Shown here piece after piece: positions 25,913 to 34,758 of a stretch of DNA of 64,000 bases. Within the stretch, counting starts at the first letter, position 1. Each line of letters starts with the position of its first letter. The stretch covers positions 1 to 64,000 of the forward strand of contig NZ_WPIN01000010.1 of assembly GCF_009754945.1 (NCBI RefSeq). The letters run 5' to 3'. The stretch is from Spirosoma arboris (GTDB lineage Bacteria; Bacteroidota; Bacteroidia; Cytophagales; Spirosomataceae). A program made the translations under genes and the position numbers. The notes below the pieces were generated by a model. That model did no database searches and was not told the origin of the DNA. It saw only the letters and a program-made list of their open reading frames with translations.

Positions 25913-27844
25913 TTACGGCATTTGATACATGGAAAGGCCAGCGAATAATACGGCAAACAATCCATGTGTATCGTTATCGTAATACGGGCGATTGATATAA
26001 TAGTTGACATCCTCAGAACACATAGTTCCCATGCAGATACGATGTACGGTTCCATCTGGTTCTATCGCTGTTTTAAGGGCCTCCCAACCTTTCTGAGCAA
26101 TTCGTTTATAGGTTTTGGCGTTTAGCCAACCATAACGCACACCCCGGGCGATGGCCATGGTGAAAATAGCCGTACCCGAAACTTCTTTTGGTGAATCAGA
26201 CCGATCCAATACATTCAACCAGAACCCACTTGCATCTTGTAATTTCACTAGTGCGGCTATATGCTTTTGATATTGAGCAAGAATCGGTTTGTACTGCGGG
26301 TGAGTTTTAGGCAGATTCATCAGCACTTCGGTCATGGCCCAGGTTGCCCAGCCATTCGCCCGTGACCAATGAGGAAGTTTAACCGCCCGTGCTGAGTAAC
26401 GAGCATGCATATACAGATTCGCGGTTGAATCCCAGACCTGATTAGTAAACCCAATGAGCTGATTGGCCGCATCGTCCAGAAAGATTTTCTTCCTGGCTGG
26501 ATCGGGCGTGTACAGAGCGGCCTGAACCAGAAATGGAATTCCCATAAACATGTCATCGGCCCAGGTCGTGTAGATTTCCGGCGTTACCCGTGTATAGATT
26601 CTCGAACCGGGGAGTCTGATCTGCTCATGCTGGGCATACTTCATCATCTTCTCAATGAACTGAGCATAGTCGTCCCGGTGAGAAAATGAACGAGTTTGTC
26701 GTAGTCGATAAATAAACGGTAGCGAAGGAGCCAGAGTAAAATCCAGCAATGGCGTATCAATTAGGTGATTATTAGCCGAATTAACGGCATTGAGTGCACC
26801 AACCTGATAACGAACAAAAGGAGCACTTTTCAAATGAAAATCGCAAAAATTGCTCGCGTAGTCATCATATTTTGTCTCGTGGGTAAGTTCAGCCAGTTGT
26901 TGCATCGCCCAGGCTGTCCCGCCATTGTGGTAATTCCAGTGGTAATTGGTACCCCAGGGTTGCGGATTGATTAGGTCGCCCAGAATATCAATTTTCGGAA
27001 TTGTCCAGGTGACGGGACCACCCAAGCCAGGATACATAACGCCAAATTGCCTTTCTGCTTCGGGGGTATAAGGGGTGTCGATGCCCGTTCGCTGATCGTT
27101 CGTTATTGGATTGTCGAACGGGCCAATAATCAACCAGTTGGTCAACGAATTGATCGCTGTATCGACATTAGTCACGTTCGCCAGACCAAGTTGTGGATAC
27201 GGATTCGTTGTCGGCAGTATGGCCCCTTTTTCGCTCGGTGGTTGCAGGTAAACGCGCCATTCCTTCCCTTGAGTCTCCGACTTAATAAGCAATTCATTGT
27301 TGCCTTTTCGAAGGGCCAGTTTTAGGGTATTAGGTAATTCAATACTGCGTTCTTCGTGCGCTAGCCGGATGGTATGATCTCCCCGCTTTACGTAAACCAG
27401 TTGCCCATTGAGCCAAATTTTACAGCCGTCATTGTGCTCGGTTTGTATCGTAAATTCCTGATCATCTGTCACGCTCAGGTTTGTAAAGGCGTAAGCTACA
27501 GCTGGCTTGCCAACGCCAAATGCTCGCCCAAAATCAACAAACTGAAGATCGTTGAAGGTATGATTGATAGGGCCTCTGACCAGTCTATAAGCAAATGGAG
27601 TATCTCGAATTAACTTATCGCCAATCAGCTTGACTACATCCAGCGGATTGGTCAGCGCGCTAATATTTTGTTGGCGGAGTTCTGAACCGGCCTGTTGTGC
27701 GGTTGAATTAATAGCAAACAGAAGCAAAAGGGATAGCAGGGCTGCCTGAATCAAGAGTTGATAATTCAGTCGAATACCATTTTTTTGGGCAATAGTCAGG
27801 ACCATGCCTTTTCTGGAAGGCAATTGGAAAAGAAAGTTCACCAT
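25913..27844 (-). CDS. GH105 unsaturated rhamnogalacturonyl hydrolase (YteR-like) with N-terminal extension
   Basis: Secreted or periplasmic hydrolase of 643 residues. The signal core is LLIQAALLSLLLLFAINSTAQQ; the second ATG at 27805 gives a more usual signal length. Residues about 60-250 are a beta-rich extension resembling a PA14- or GH78-like accessory domain (FTIQTEHNDGCKIWLNGQLV). Residues about 270-640 form the GH88/GH105 alpha/alpha barrel: WNYHNGGTAWAMQQLAEL, WADDMFMGIPFLVQAALY with the Asp430/Asp431 region around the catalytic acid, HWSRANGWATWAM, and VSGTAIFTMAIARGVRYGWL. The family cleaves the unsaturated uronate from the non-reducing end of oligosaccharides made by pectate or rhamnogalacturonan lyases, so it acts after the lyase encoded 12 bp upstream. 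Operon with 31849-37893 is likely. Confidence 0.93.
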   Translation of the reverse strand: MVNFLFQLPSRKGMVLTIAQKNGIRLNYQLLIQAALLSLLLLFAINSTAQQAGSELRQQNISALTNPLDVVKLIGDKLIRDTPFAYRLVRGPINHTFNDLQFVDFGRAFGVGKPAVAYAFTNLSVTDDQEFTIQTEHNDGCKIWLNGQLVYVKRGDHTIRLAHEERSIELPNTLKLALRKGNNELLIKSETQGKEWRVYLQPPSEKGAILPTTNPYPQLGLANVTNVDTAINSLTNWLIIGPFDNPITNDQRTGIDTPYTPEAERQFGVMYPGLGGPVTWTIPKIDILGDLINPQPWGTNYHWNYHNGGTAWAMQQLAELTHETKYDDYASNFCDFHLKSAPFVRYQVGALNAVNSANNHLIDTPLLDFTLAPSLPFIYRLRQTRSFSHRDDYAQFIEKMMKYAQHEQIRLPGSRIYTRVTPEIYTTWADDMFMGIPFLVQAALYTPDPARKKIFLDDAANQLIGFTNQVWDSTANLYMHARYSARAVKLPHWSRANGWATWAMTEVLMNLPKTHPQYKPILAQYQKHIAALVKLQDASGFWLNVLDRSDSPKEVSGTAIFTMAIARGVRYGWLNAKTYKRIAQKGWEALKTAIEPDGTVHRICMGTMCSEDVNYYINRPYYDNDTHGLFAVLFAGLSMYQMP

Positions 27845-27856
27845 CGTTACGCGTAG

Positions 27857-30800
27857 TTAGTTAGGGGGAGCTGAGGCCGGATAGGTTAATATAGGCTTGG
27901 CGGCTTCTACAAATGGATTGTATTCATCGTAGCCATTTTCGTGACTGCGGGTATCCCTACGAAATGATTCATTTGGCTTAGGAAACCAGTTGATCATACG
28001 GGCCGGATCAGTATCACTCATCGTACTACGTTTACTGACACCATTGCCATTCGTGGCAGTAACCCAATACTCATAGACCTTGGCAGACTGAATGGTTTTG
28101 TCAAAAAAAACTCGTTCTGGCCCTGAATAGACGTTTATAACACGGGTCGAATCGCCATTCTTTTCGCGTCGGTAGAGCGAGTAGCGATTGGCCCCTAGAA
28201 TTTGTCCCCATCGGATGGACACCCTTTTCCCCGATGGCTCAACCAGTAATCCCTCAGGCGCATGCGGAACCTGATCCGTGACGTAAATCGGGTACTCATC
28301 GGAAGGGGCGCTCCAGCCACCAGCTCCCTTACCCAGAATACGTACGTGTACTTTGGTACCATTCGTTAGACCCTGTAGTGGTAAACTGGTTTTTGGGAGG
28401 TTATCCGCTATGGTTCCCCAACTTACTCCACCGTCTTTGCTTAATTCAACGCGATATAGAGCGGCCCCCGGAATGGATTTCCAGGTAATAATAGCTCCCT
28501 CGCTTCGGTGAGTTGTACTGGTAATGGAAGTGGCAGCCGGAATAACACCCGTATTGGACCATTGCCAGGTATAATTGCCATTAATTAGTCTGACCTTCAC
28601 TGCATTACCAGCTAGGTCTTGAGTTGGTAGCATCTTGCCATTCAGGTAAAATATCAAGCGTTTGGATTGTGGTTTAGTCAATACAAACGTAACCAGAACG
28701 GGTTCCTGTGCCTGAATGGACCCACTAAATCCATTGGTTTGCTGTTCGAGACTAAGGGCATTTTTACCGCTTTTCGTAAACGTGATCAGTAACCCTGGAA
28801 TACCAATCTGTTTGCCGCTAAACAGGGCTGCTTTGTACGTATGATCCGTTCCCCGCTGGATAATCCCGGCCGTCCCCTGAAAGACCATTCCATCCAGTGA
28901 AACGGTTTTCTCGGCTGTCGACCGAAAGGCCCAGTCGACAGCTCCGGCATCTTTCGTTACAAGGCATCCGTAATCCGTTTTTTGGGCCTTCACGTCTGAC
29001 TTGTGCGTAACTACCGTCAGGAAACTGCCTTTTCCATCATAATAACGGCCTTTTGTTAGCCGTTCGCCTTTATCATCGTGGTAATTACTCTTTGATGGCT
29101 GGATATCCGCATCTACAGGGACAACACCGGGCGATAGCTGCTGAATGATTGGAAAGTCGTCGTCTTTTCCCACAAACCAGGCAAAGCGGCCTTCCGTTTG
29201 CGGATTACTGACCTCATCAAAAATCAGAATATAATCGCCACCCGATTGCAGCACCGAACGGGAGCGGTAGTCAGGCAAGGCTTCTTTATTGGCGTTGATC
29301 TGGGCAAATTGGGCAAAGCCGAAATTACTTAACGGTTCGGCCAGATCGTTGGGCCCAACGCTTCGATAAACTCCCAAATGTCGGTAGCCGCCTGGCTTTT
29401 TTACACCAAAATTGGTACATCGCTCCACATCGCCGAACGGGCCATCGCCAACATCCTCCGGCCCGTTATGGCTATAGCGTTTTCCGTTGGCGTAATAATA
29501 AATAACCCCATTCCCCCCTTGCGCTGCTCGGCCCCAACGGTAGTTAGGTCCTTCGTCGATCTGTTGCAGGTGAACATACATTTCGTGAGTTGTACCAAAT
29601 CCGTGACGTAGCGTAAACCCATAGCCCGTATACTTGGCTGAGCGCAGGTGTGGATTCGTGCCCTTATTATCTTTCCATTCGCTATCAGTAATACTGCCCC
29701 ACGGATCGACACGACCATTTACATACTCAAATCCTTTATCGTCGGGCGAGGTAACCCAGAATAAATGCTCAGCTGTTAATGGATCGTAATAGACCATCTC
29801 CTGCCCCAGCATTCTCAGTAAGTTGGATGGAGTTATGCCGTGTGCATGAGCACCCTGTGGAGGGTTAACACGCTTGTTTCCGGCACTTTCCAAAGGAGAG
29901 GTCAGACCGTTTAGTAGCCAGTTGGCATATTGTGATAGGTTGGGTTGCAAGATCCGGTTTCGACCGTCGTACTGATGATGCAACAGATAACTCGTGCGTA
30001 AAGTTGGCTTCAGGAACGCCCAGGTATAGGTACCAATGTTTTCCGTCCAGCGACCACCCGTTGCCTGCCAGGCTGGTACGTCGGGACGAACGTGGTACTT
30101 GAAATTTAAGGCAATGGATTTTTCAAAATGGTCGGCCATATCCCTGGCCTGAGGGTGATTCGGAAACATAGCCGCAGCCAGTCCGGGAACCCCTTTGATA
30201 TCGGCCAGAAAATTAGGATGGCCACTCAGCATGGTACGAATCGGCATTAGCGATTCATCCATAAACACTTGATTCATGAAGAGGAAGGCCGCTCGGTTTT
30301 GCCGTGCCTGCTCCGGCTGCATCATCTGCCGATACGCATCCCATCTCGGCATAATGGTTTCGTAATAGATGCGGGTGCCAACCGGACTAGGTCCAGTTGA
30401 TCGTTCTGAATGATCAGCCACTAAGTCTAGCTGACTGGCAAATGTTTGAACCAAACTGGCGACTTCCGTACTGGCTTTTTCAGCATTCGGCCTAAAGAAA
30501 ATGGGCGATAGATTTTCTTTTCCAGGATAGTTCAATACCCAGTTTTTGACTTTATCCAGCGAAATCCAGCCGTACCATCGACGTAGGTAATCAATATAGA
30601 CAAAAGGCGTATTGGTCTTATTGACAACATCGACATCTTTCTGGTGCGGATAAATGGCCAAGCCCGTTGAGCGGGTTCCTGTTACGAGCGGAAAGCGCCA
30701 GTATAGCACCTCGTTGCGACGAAAAAACTGGATACACAGTTTCTCGTTCGACCCCCATAAGGCATAATCACCGTCATTCCATTTTTCCATCTCGTTGATG

Positions 30801-31849
30801 AAAAGGCCAATGGACTGATTCTCGGATTCATTCCAGAACGCGACTGTATGGAGGTTCCACCAGCTTAGCCAATTATCGTAGGGAGTAAGCTGAAAAGGGA
30901 GTTTTCCATTCGCCTGACTTTGTTGATCGTAAGGAAGCAGCGGATGTTTCTTGGCCGACGTGTCTATTGGGCCACCACCGATTGGTTCCCAGGCAAAACT
31001 AGTGTAACCCTTTGACGATGGGTTGACGGGCGCCCCAGGACGATTTGGGGTGTAACGAAAGTCTGGTTTGAGATGATCCCAAACCAATTGCCAGGCAAGT
31101 GAATCGTTCGGGCTAAAGCCTTGCATGCGCTCATCCAGTTCCAGAAAATCCATGCCTGCCACTAGCCGGATAGTAGCCGTATACCGTTTTATTTTACCGA
31201 ATGTGTAAGCCAGCTTATATTCAGCCAGTAGCGGCCCAATGCTGCCTTCGGTTACGGTTAGTGAAGTAGGTTTTAAGCCAGCAGTCAAGACGCCACTACC
31301 GAGCCATGTTGTTGCATTTCCTACCCGCAGCATAGGTGGAACAGGTTTTGACGAATTGGTCGTTAAGGGTAATTCCGCCCGTACAAAGCCATTTGAGAGC
31401 ACCAGCGTCTTGGCATTTTTTTGGATCGATACAACCGAAATATTCTCTAAGGTAGCAGGTTTAGCTGAGCCCTTTTCACTCGTGAGTCGAAATGTTTTCG
31501 TCGAACCAGATGGTAAATCGGTCAGGAAATATAGCGTTGCCTTTCGTACGCTTCCGCTGGTTAGCTGAACGTCGGTCAATTGAAAAGGTACTTCGGCTCC
31601 TGTTCCGGCATCGCGTAAATGTAAACTCCTTAATGCTACTCCGGCTTCCTTAAAATCAAGGTTATACCGAAGCCGGGTTAGCGGCCAGTTCATTTTAGGA
31701 TGGTTTAGCTCGTCTCGTAGCTGAATCAAAAGCCCCTGTTGCTGCCAGTTTGCTGGCGCGACTAAAACGGTCGGAGCTGCTTGCGCAAATAGCCAGACTG
31801 GGCTTACCAGCAGCAACTGAATACAGAAAATACGGCAAAAAAAAAGCAT
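27857..31849 (-). CDS. PL26-like exo-rhamnogalacturonan lyase with C-terminal Fn3 domains
   Basis: Secreted protein of 1330 residues with signal LLLVSPVWLFAQA. The N-terminal beta-sandwich (about 50-130, GVALRSLHLRDAGTGAEVPFQL) and the large central domain (QLVWDHLKPDFRYTPN, IGLFINEMEKWNDGDYALWG, DYLRRWYGWISLDKVKNWVLN, TGYGFTLRHGFGTTHEMYVHL) match the YetA/PcRGLX-type exo-rhamnogalacturonan lyase family. Two fibronectin type III domains follow (about 1110-1195 and 1195-1290, ITWKSIPGAALYRVELSKDG and VSIRWGQILGANRYSLYRR). Such enzymes release unsaturated GalA-Rha units from the RG-I backbone by beta-elimination. The GH105 downstream would process the product, and the esterase upstream would remove acetyls. 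The family call rests on motif memory; PL26 is the best fit. Confidence 0.82.
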   Translation of the reverse strand: MLFFCRIFCIQLLLVSPVWLFAQAAPTVLVAPANWQQQGLLIQLRDELNHPKMNWPLTRLRYNLDFKEAGVALRSLHLRDAGTGAEVPFQLTDVQLTSGSVRKATLYFLTDLPSGSTKTFRLTSEKGSAKPATLENISVVSIQKNAKTLVLSNGFVRAELPLTTNSSKPVPPMLRVGNATTWLGSGVLTAGLKPTSLTVTEGSIGPLLAEYKLAYTFGKIKRYTATIRLVAGMDFLELDERMQGFSPNDSLAWQLVWDHLKPDFRYTPNRPGAPVNPSSKGYTSFAWEPIGGGPIDTSAKKHPLLPYDQQSQANGKLPFQLTPYDNWLSWWNLHTVAFWNESENQSIGLFINEMEKWNDGDYALWGSNEKLCIQFFRRNEVLYWRFPLVTGTRSTGLAIYPHQKDVDVVNKTNTPFVYIDYLRRWYGWISLDKVKNWVLNYPGKENLSPIFFRPNAEKASTEVASLVQTFASQLDLVADHSERSTGPSPVGTRIYYETIMPRWDAYRQMMQPEQARQNRAAFLFMNQVFMDESLMPIRTMLSGHPNFLADIKGVPGLAAAMFPNHPQARDMADHFEKSIALNFKYHVRPDVPAWQATGGRWTENIGTYTWAFLKPTLRTSYLLHHQYDGRNRILQPNLSQYANWLLNGLTSPLESAGNKRVNPPQGAHAHGITPSNLLRMLGQEMVYYDPLTAEHLFWVTSPDDKGFEYVNGRVDPWGSITDSEWKDNKGTNPHLRSAKYTGYGFTLRHGFGTTHEMYVHLQQIDEGPNYRWGRAAQGGNGVIYYYANGKRYSHNGPEDVGDGPFGDVERCTNFGVKKPGGYRHLGVYRSVGPNDLAEPLSNFGFAQFAQINANKEALPDYRSRSVLQSGGDYILIFDEVSNPQTEGRFAWFVGKDDDFPIIQQLSPGVVPVDADIQPSKSNYHDDKGERLTKGRYYDGKGSFLTVVTHKSDVKAQKTDYGCLVTKDAGAVDWAFRSTAEKTVSLDGMVFQGTAGIIQRGTDHTYKAALFSGKQIGIPGLLITFTKSGKNALSLEQQTNGFSGSIQAQEPVLVTFVLTKPQSKRLIFYLNGKMLPTQDLAGNAVKVRLINGNYTWQWSNTGVIPAATSITSTTHRSEGAIITWKSIPGAALYRVELSKDGGVSWGTIADNLPKTSLPLQGLTNGTKVHVRILGKGAGGWSAPSDEYPIYVTDQVPHAPEGLLVEPSGKRVSIRWGQILGANRYSLYRREKNGDSTRVINVYSGPERVFFDKTIQSAKVYEYWVTATNGNGVSKRSTMSDTDPARMINWFPKPNESFRRDTRSHENGYDEYNPFVEAAKPILTYPASAPPN

Positions 31850-31861
31850 AGTGCTACGTGT

Positions 31862-33163
31862 TCAGTCCCAGTGAAGGGATTCTAATTTGCCAATCAGGAG
31901 AAGATTGCTGAGGTACCAGTTATTTTCGGCGTAACGGCTGGGATCGTCTATTTTGATGTTTCGCTTTAGAATAATGGCCGCCTTGTCGAATGGGGTTCCT
32001 GGCACGCGAACGGTTACCTCATGTACACTATCGCTGAGCCCTTCCAGATAAAAACTGCTCTTTCGGTAATAATGACAAAATTGGTCGAAGCGTTGAATGT
32101 CCTTTTTTACCCCATCTAAGGTTACGTCCAGCATCCCTGATTTCGGCCCGATTACATCATAAAAACCCAGCGTAGTCCCTTTGAATCGAATGCGTAGAAC
32201 AGCCTCTAGTGAGCTTACTTTGTAAATGGCAGGCATGAAACTGGAAAACAACTTCACTAGTTCATGATCGGCAGGAAGCTTTTCCCAGTGGGCCGAGGGA
32301 GGTAATTCCGAAAGTGTAATTAACTGGGCTGGCTCCCAATTATCAGTCGCTAATGGAGCAGGCAAACCATGCGTGTTTTTACCATGTATAGGTTCCATTG
32401 CTTCCAGATATTTGCGCACGACGCTGGCGTAAATCGGATGGCCCGACTTGGATAATGGGTGAGTTCGATCTGTCGTAAAGACAATCTTGCCCGGATTTTC
32501 CTCGGGCTTTCCCGTGAAAATCAGCGCCCCTTCTGTTGCCAGTCGAGCCACTTCTACGCCCATGTTAATGGATGGAATCTGATAGCGATTGGCAATTTCT
32601 TCCATCGTTTGCGCCGTTACCTGGTAGCGACCTTCCTGTAAATCCTTTAACTGATTGGCCGACAGCGTGTACACAAAACAGATATCGGTAGCAGGGTTGG
32701 CTTCCCAGATTTTCCGAACAATCCCTTCCATTGACTGGGTAATCTGGTGAGGAGAACGACCAGAATCATTGACGGCAAATTCCACAAAAACCAGATCTGG
32801 CTTGCGAATCAATACATCATGATCAATTCTGAAAACACCCAGATTTGAGCCCGTACCACCGATGGTTGCATTGATTTCGTTGAACGAATTATGGGGGTAA
32901 TTAATGCGGAGCCAGTTAAACGTTAGGCTCCGCCATCCCTCGTCGGCTTCTGTAATACTACCCCCGATATAGGCCACGTTGATTTCACGCCCTTCCTTTA
33001 TTTTCTGAAAGAAATTCGGCAGACCACCCCGTTGATGAAATTCGGGAGTATCCGTTAACCTGCCTTGAGCCAGAGATGCTTTTGTTGATAATGGCTTAGG
33101 GCAACTCCCGCTCAACAGCACCGTGATAACCAGCAGGGGTAAAATTAGAGTAGTTCGATTCAT
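31862..33163 (-). CDS. SGNH/GDSL-type esterase (probable carbohydrate acetylesterase)
   Basis: Exported protein of 433 residues with signal LPLLVITVLLSGSC, probably a lipoprotein although the lipobox is imperfect. SGNH block I is VAYIGGSITEADEGWRS with nucleophile Ser in GGSIT. Block II Gly and block III Asn lie in TIGGTGSNLGVFR and VFVEFAVNDSGR, and block V in FTTDRTHPLSKSGHPIYA with the Asp-x-x-His pair. The C-terminal 150 residues form a beta-rich accessory domain. It lies 12 bp from the lyase and between SusD and the lyase in a rhamnogalacturonan operon, so deacetylation of pectin is the likely role. The substrate is inferred from context only. Confidence 0.85.
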   Translation of the reverse strand: MNRTTLILPLLVITVLLSGSCPKPLSTKASLAQGRLTDTPEFHQRGGLPNFFQKIKEGREINVAYIGGSITEADEGWRSLTFNWLRINYPHNSFNEINATIGGTGSNLGVFRIDHDVLIRKPDLVFVEFAVNDSGRSPHQITQSMEGIVRKIWEANPATDICFVYTLSANQLKDLQEGRYQVTAQTMEEIANRYQIPSINMGVEVARLATEGALIFTGKPEENPGKIVFTTDRTHPLSKSGHPIYASVVRKYLEAMEPIHGKNTHGLPAPLATDNWEPAQLITLSELPPSAHWEKLPADHELVKLFSSFMPAIYKVSSLEAVLRIRFKGTTLGFYDVIGPKSGMLDVTLDGVKKDIQRFDQFCHYYRKSSFYLEGLSDSVHEVTVRVPGTPFDKAAIILKRNIKIDDPSRYAENNWYLSNLLLIGKLESLHWD

Positions 33164-33225
33164 GTTACTAACGTTGCTTTAGACTGTAAGGCAGGGAATG
33201 AGGTAGGCCATACCGAGTAGTTGAA

Positions 33226-34719
33226 TCAGTAGCCGGGGTTCTGTGTCAGAATAGGATTATACTGGATTTCTGCCAGCGGGATAGGAAACAGCATTTGGGA
33301 TTGTTGCACCTGAACAATGGCCCCACCACTTTTAACGAAAAGCCCTTTATTTGGCACGTCTACCGTATTCGGAACCGATGAATACTTTGTATAAAACGCA
33401 TTCATAACTGGAATAAGCCGATTGGTTCTAACCAGGTCGAACCATCGATGGCCCTCGAAGCTAAATTCCAGGCGCCGTTCGGTTTCAATGGCTAATCGAA
33501 GATCACTTTGGGACAAACCAGTCAGATTGGGTAATCCTGCTCTTGCCCGAACCTGATTGATGTAGGGTAGCGCATCGGTTGGTTTGCCCAGTTCGTTCAA
33601 GGCTTCAGCATGCATCAACAACACATCGGAATAGCGGAGTACAATCCAGTCATTATCACCATCATTGACGGCATAGGGTGGGCCATTAATGATGTATTTC
33701 CGGGTGAAATAATCAGCCTGTCCACTTTTGGTGTAATAGGTTGTTGAAAAAGTAGCTCGTTTATCGGCACCAGCATAGGCCGTATACAAATCCAGCCGTT
33801 GAGCGACCCCGCCCAATTGAACAATGTCGGCTCCAGAAAAAAGCGGCTCAAAGGCACTGGCAAACGTACTGCCGAGCCCAATGCCACCCGCCAGATACCG
33901 TACGGCGTAGACAATTTCTTTATTCATTTCATTGGCAGTGGAAAAAATATCACCGTATGACGTGGTTATCAGACTATTCACCGTAGCGAATTTTCCTGCT
34001 GTCGGCGTTCCCGGAATGAGTTCTCCTAGTTTGGCTACGGCTTGTTCGTAATTCTGCTGGGTGAGATAAACTTTCCCGAGTAAAGCCTTAGCGGAAACGC
34101 TCGTTGGACGGCCCAGATCGGCATTCGCGTAGGTCGTGGGCAATACCGCTTCGGCTGCTTTTAAATCCAGAATGATCTGATCATATACTTTGGCGGTGGG
34201 TGTTCGGCCATAGGCATACGCTGCCTGATAGTTGTCGCTAAGATCATCCGTGACGAGCGGAACATCCCCCCAGATGCGTACCAGGTTGAAGTAGTTCAGA
34301 GCCCGGATAAATTTCATTTCAGCCAGATAGCGATTTTTTAGTGTCGTGTCCATCTTCACCGCTCCGGCCTTCGCTAGTACGGTATTGGCCCGGCTGATGC
34401 ATTTGTAGGAGCTGGTCCACATGGCTTGCAGGTTCGCATTACTGGGATCGACGTTGTAAATATTAAAGAAGTAATGCGCGTTGGCCGAAACAACTTCGTA
34501 AGCGTTATCGGTAGATAGCTCCCCGAACACAAAATAGGTAGGGTTATAAATGGATAGTAATCCATTATATACCGCATTGACAGCCGCCGTTACATTTGCC
34601 TGCGACGTAAATAAGTTATCCGTCGGGATTTTGGTGGGATCTGTCAGGTCCAGAAAACTGTCTTTACAGGAAGACAGCAGGGTAATCAGGAAGGAAAGAA
34701 CCAGAATATATCGTTTCAT
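33226..34719 (-). CDS. SusD-family lipoprotein of the rhamnogalacturonan locus
   Basis: Surface ligand-binding partner of the SusC upstream, 497 residues. Lipoprotein signal LITLLSSC places the lipidated Cys near residue 18. SusD core: NVTAAVNAVYNGLLSIYN, NRYLAEMKFIRALNYFNLVR and IWGDVPLVTDDL. C-terminal RagB/SusD part: VLRYSDVLLMHAEALNELG, IETERRLEFSFEGHRWFDLVR and MLFPIPLAEIQYNP. It starts 39 bp after SusC. With SusC it should import oligosaccharides released by the lyase and related enzymes encoded next to it. Confidence 0.95.
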   Translation of the reverse strand: MKRYILVLSFLITLLSSCKDSFLDLTDPTKIPTDNLFTSQANVTAAVNAVYNGLLSIYNPTYFVFGELSTDNAYEVVSANAHYFFNIYNVDPSNANLQAMWTSSYKCISRANTVLAKAGAVKMDTTLKNRYLAEMKFIRALNYFNLVRIWGDVPLVTDDLSDNYQAAYAYGRTPTAKVYDQIILDLKAAEAVLPTTYANADLGRPTSVSAKALLGKVYLTQQNYEQAVAKLGELIPGTPTAGKFATVNSLITTSYGDIFSTANEMNKEIVYAVRYLAGGIGLGSTFASAFEPLFSGADIVQLGGVAQRLDLYTAYAGADKRATFSTTYYTKSGQADYFTRKYIINGPPYAVNDGDNDWIVLRYSDVLLMHAEALNELGKPTDALPYINQVRARAGLPNLTGLSQSDLRLAIETERRLEFSFEGHRWFDLVRTNRLIPVMNAFYTKYSSVPNTVDVPNKGLFVKSGGAIVQVQQSQMLFPIPLAEIQYNPILTQNPGY

Positions 34720-34758
34720 TTTGGATAATGAGTTTTTAGTCCGAAATACGGCGTATTG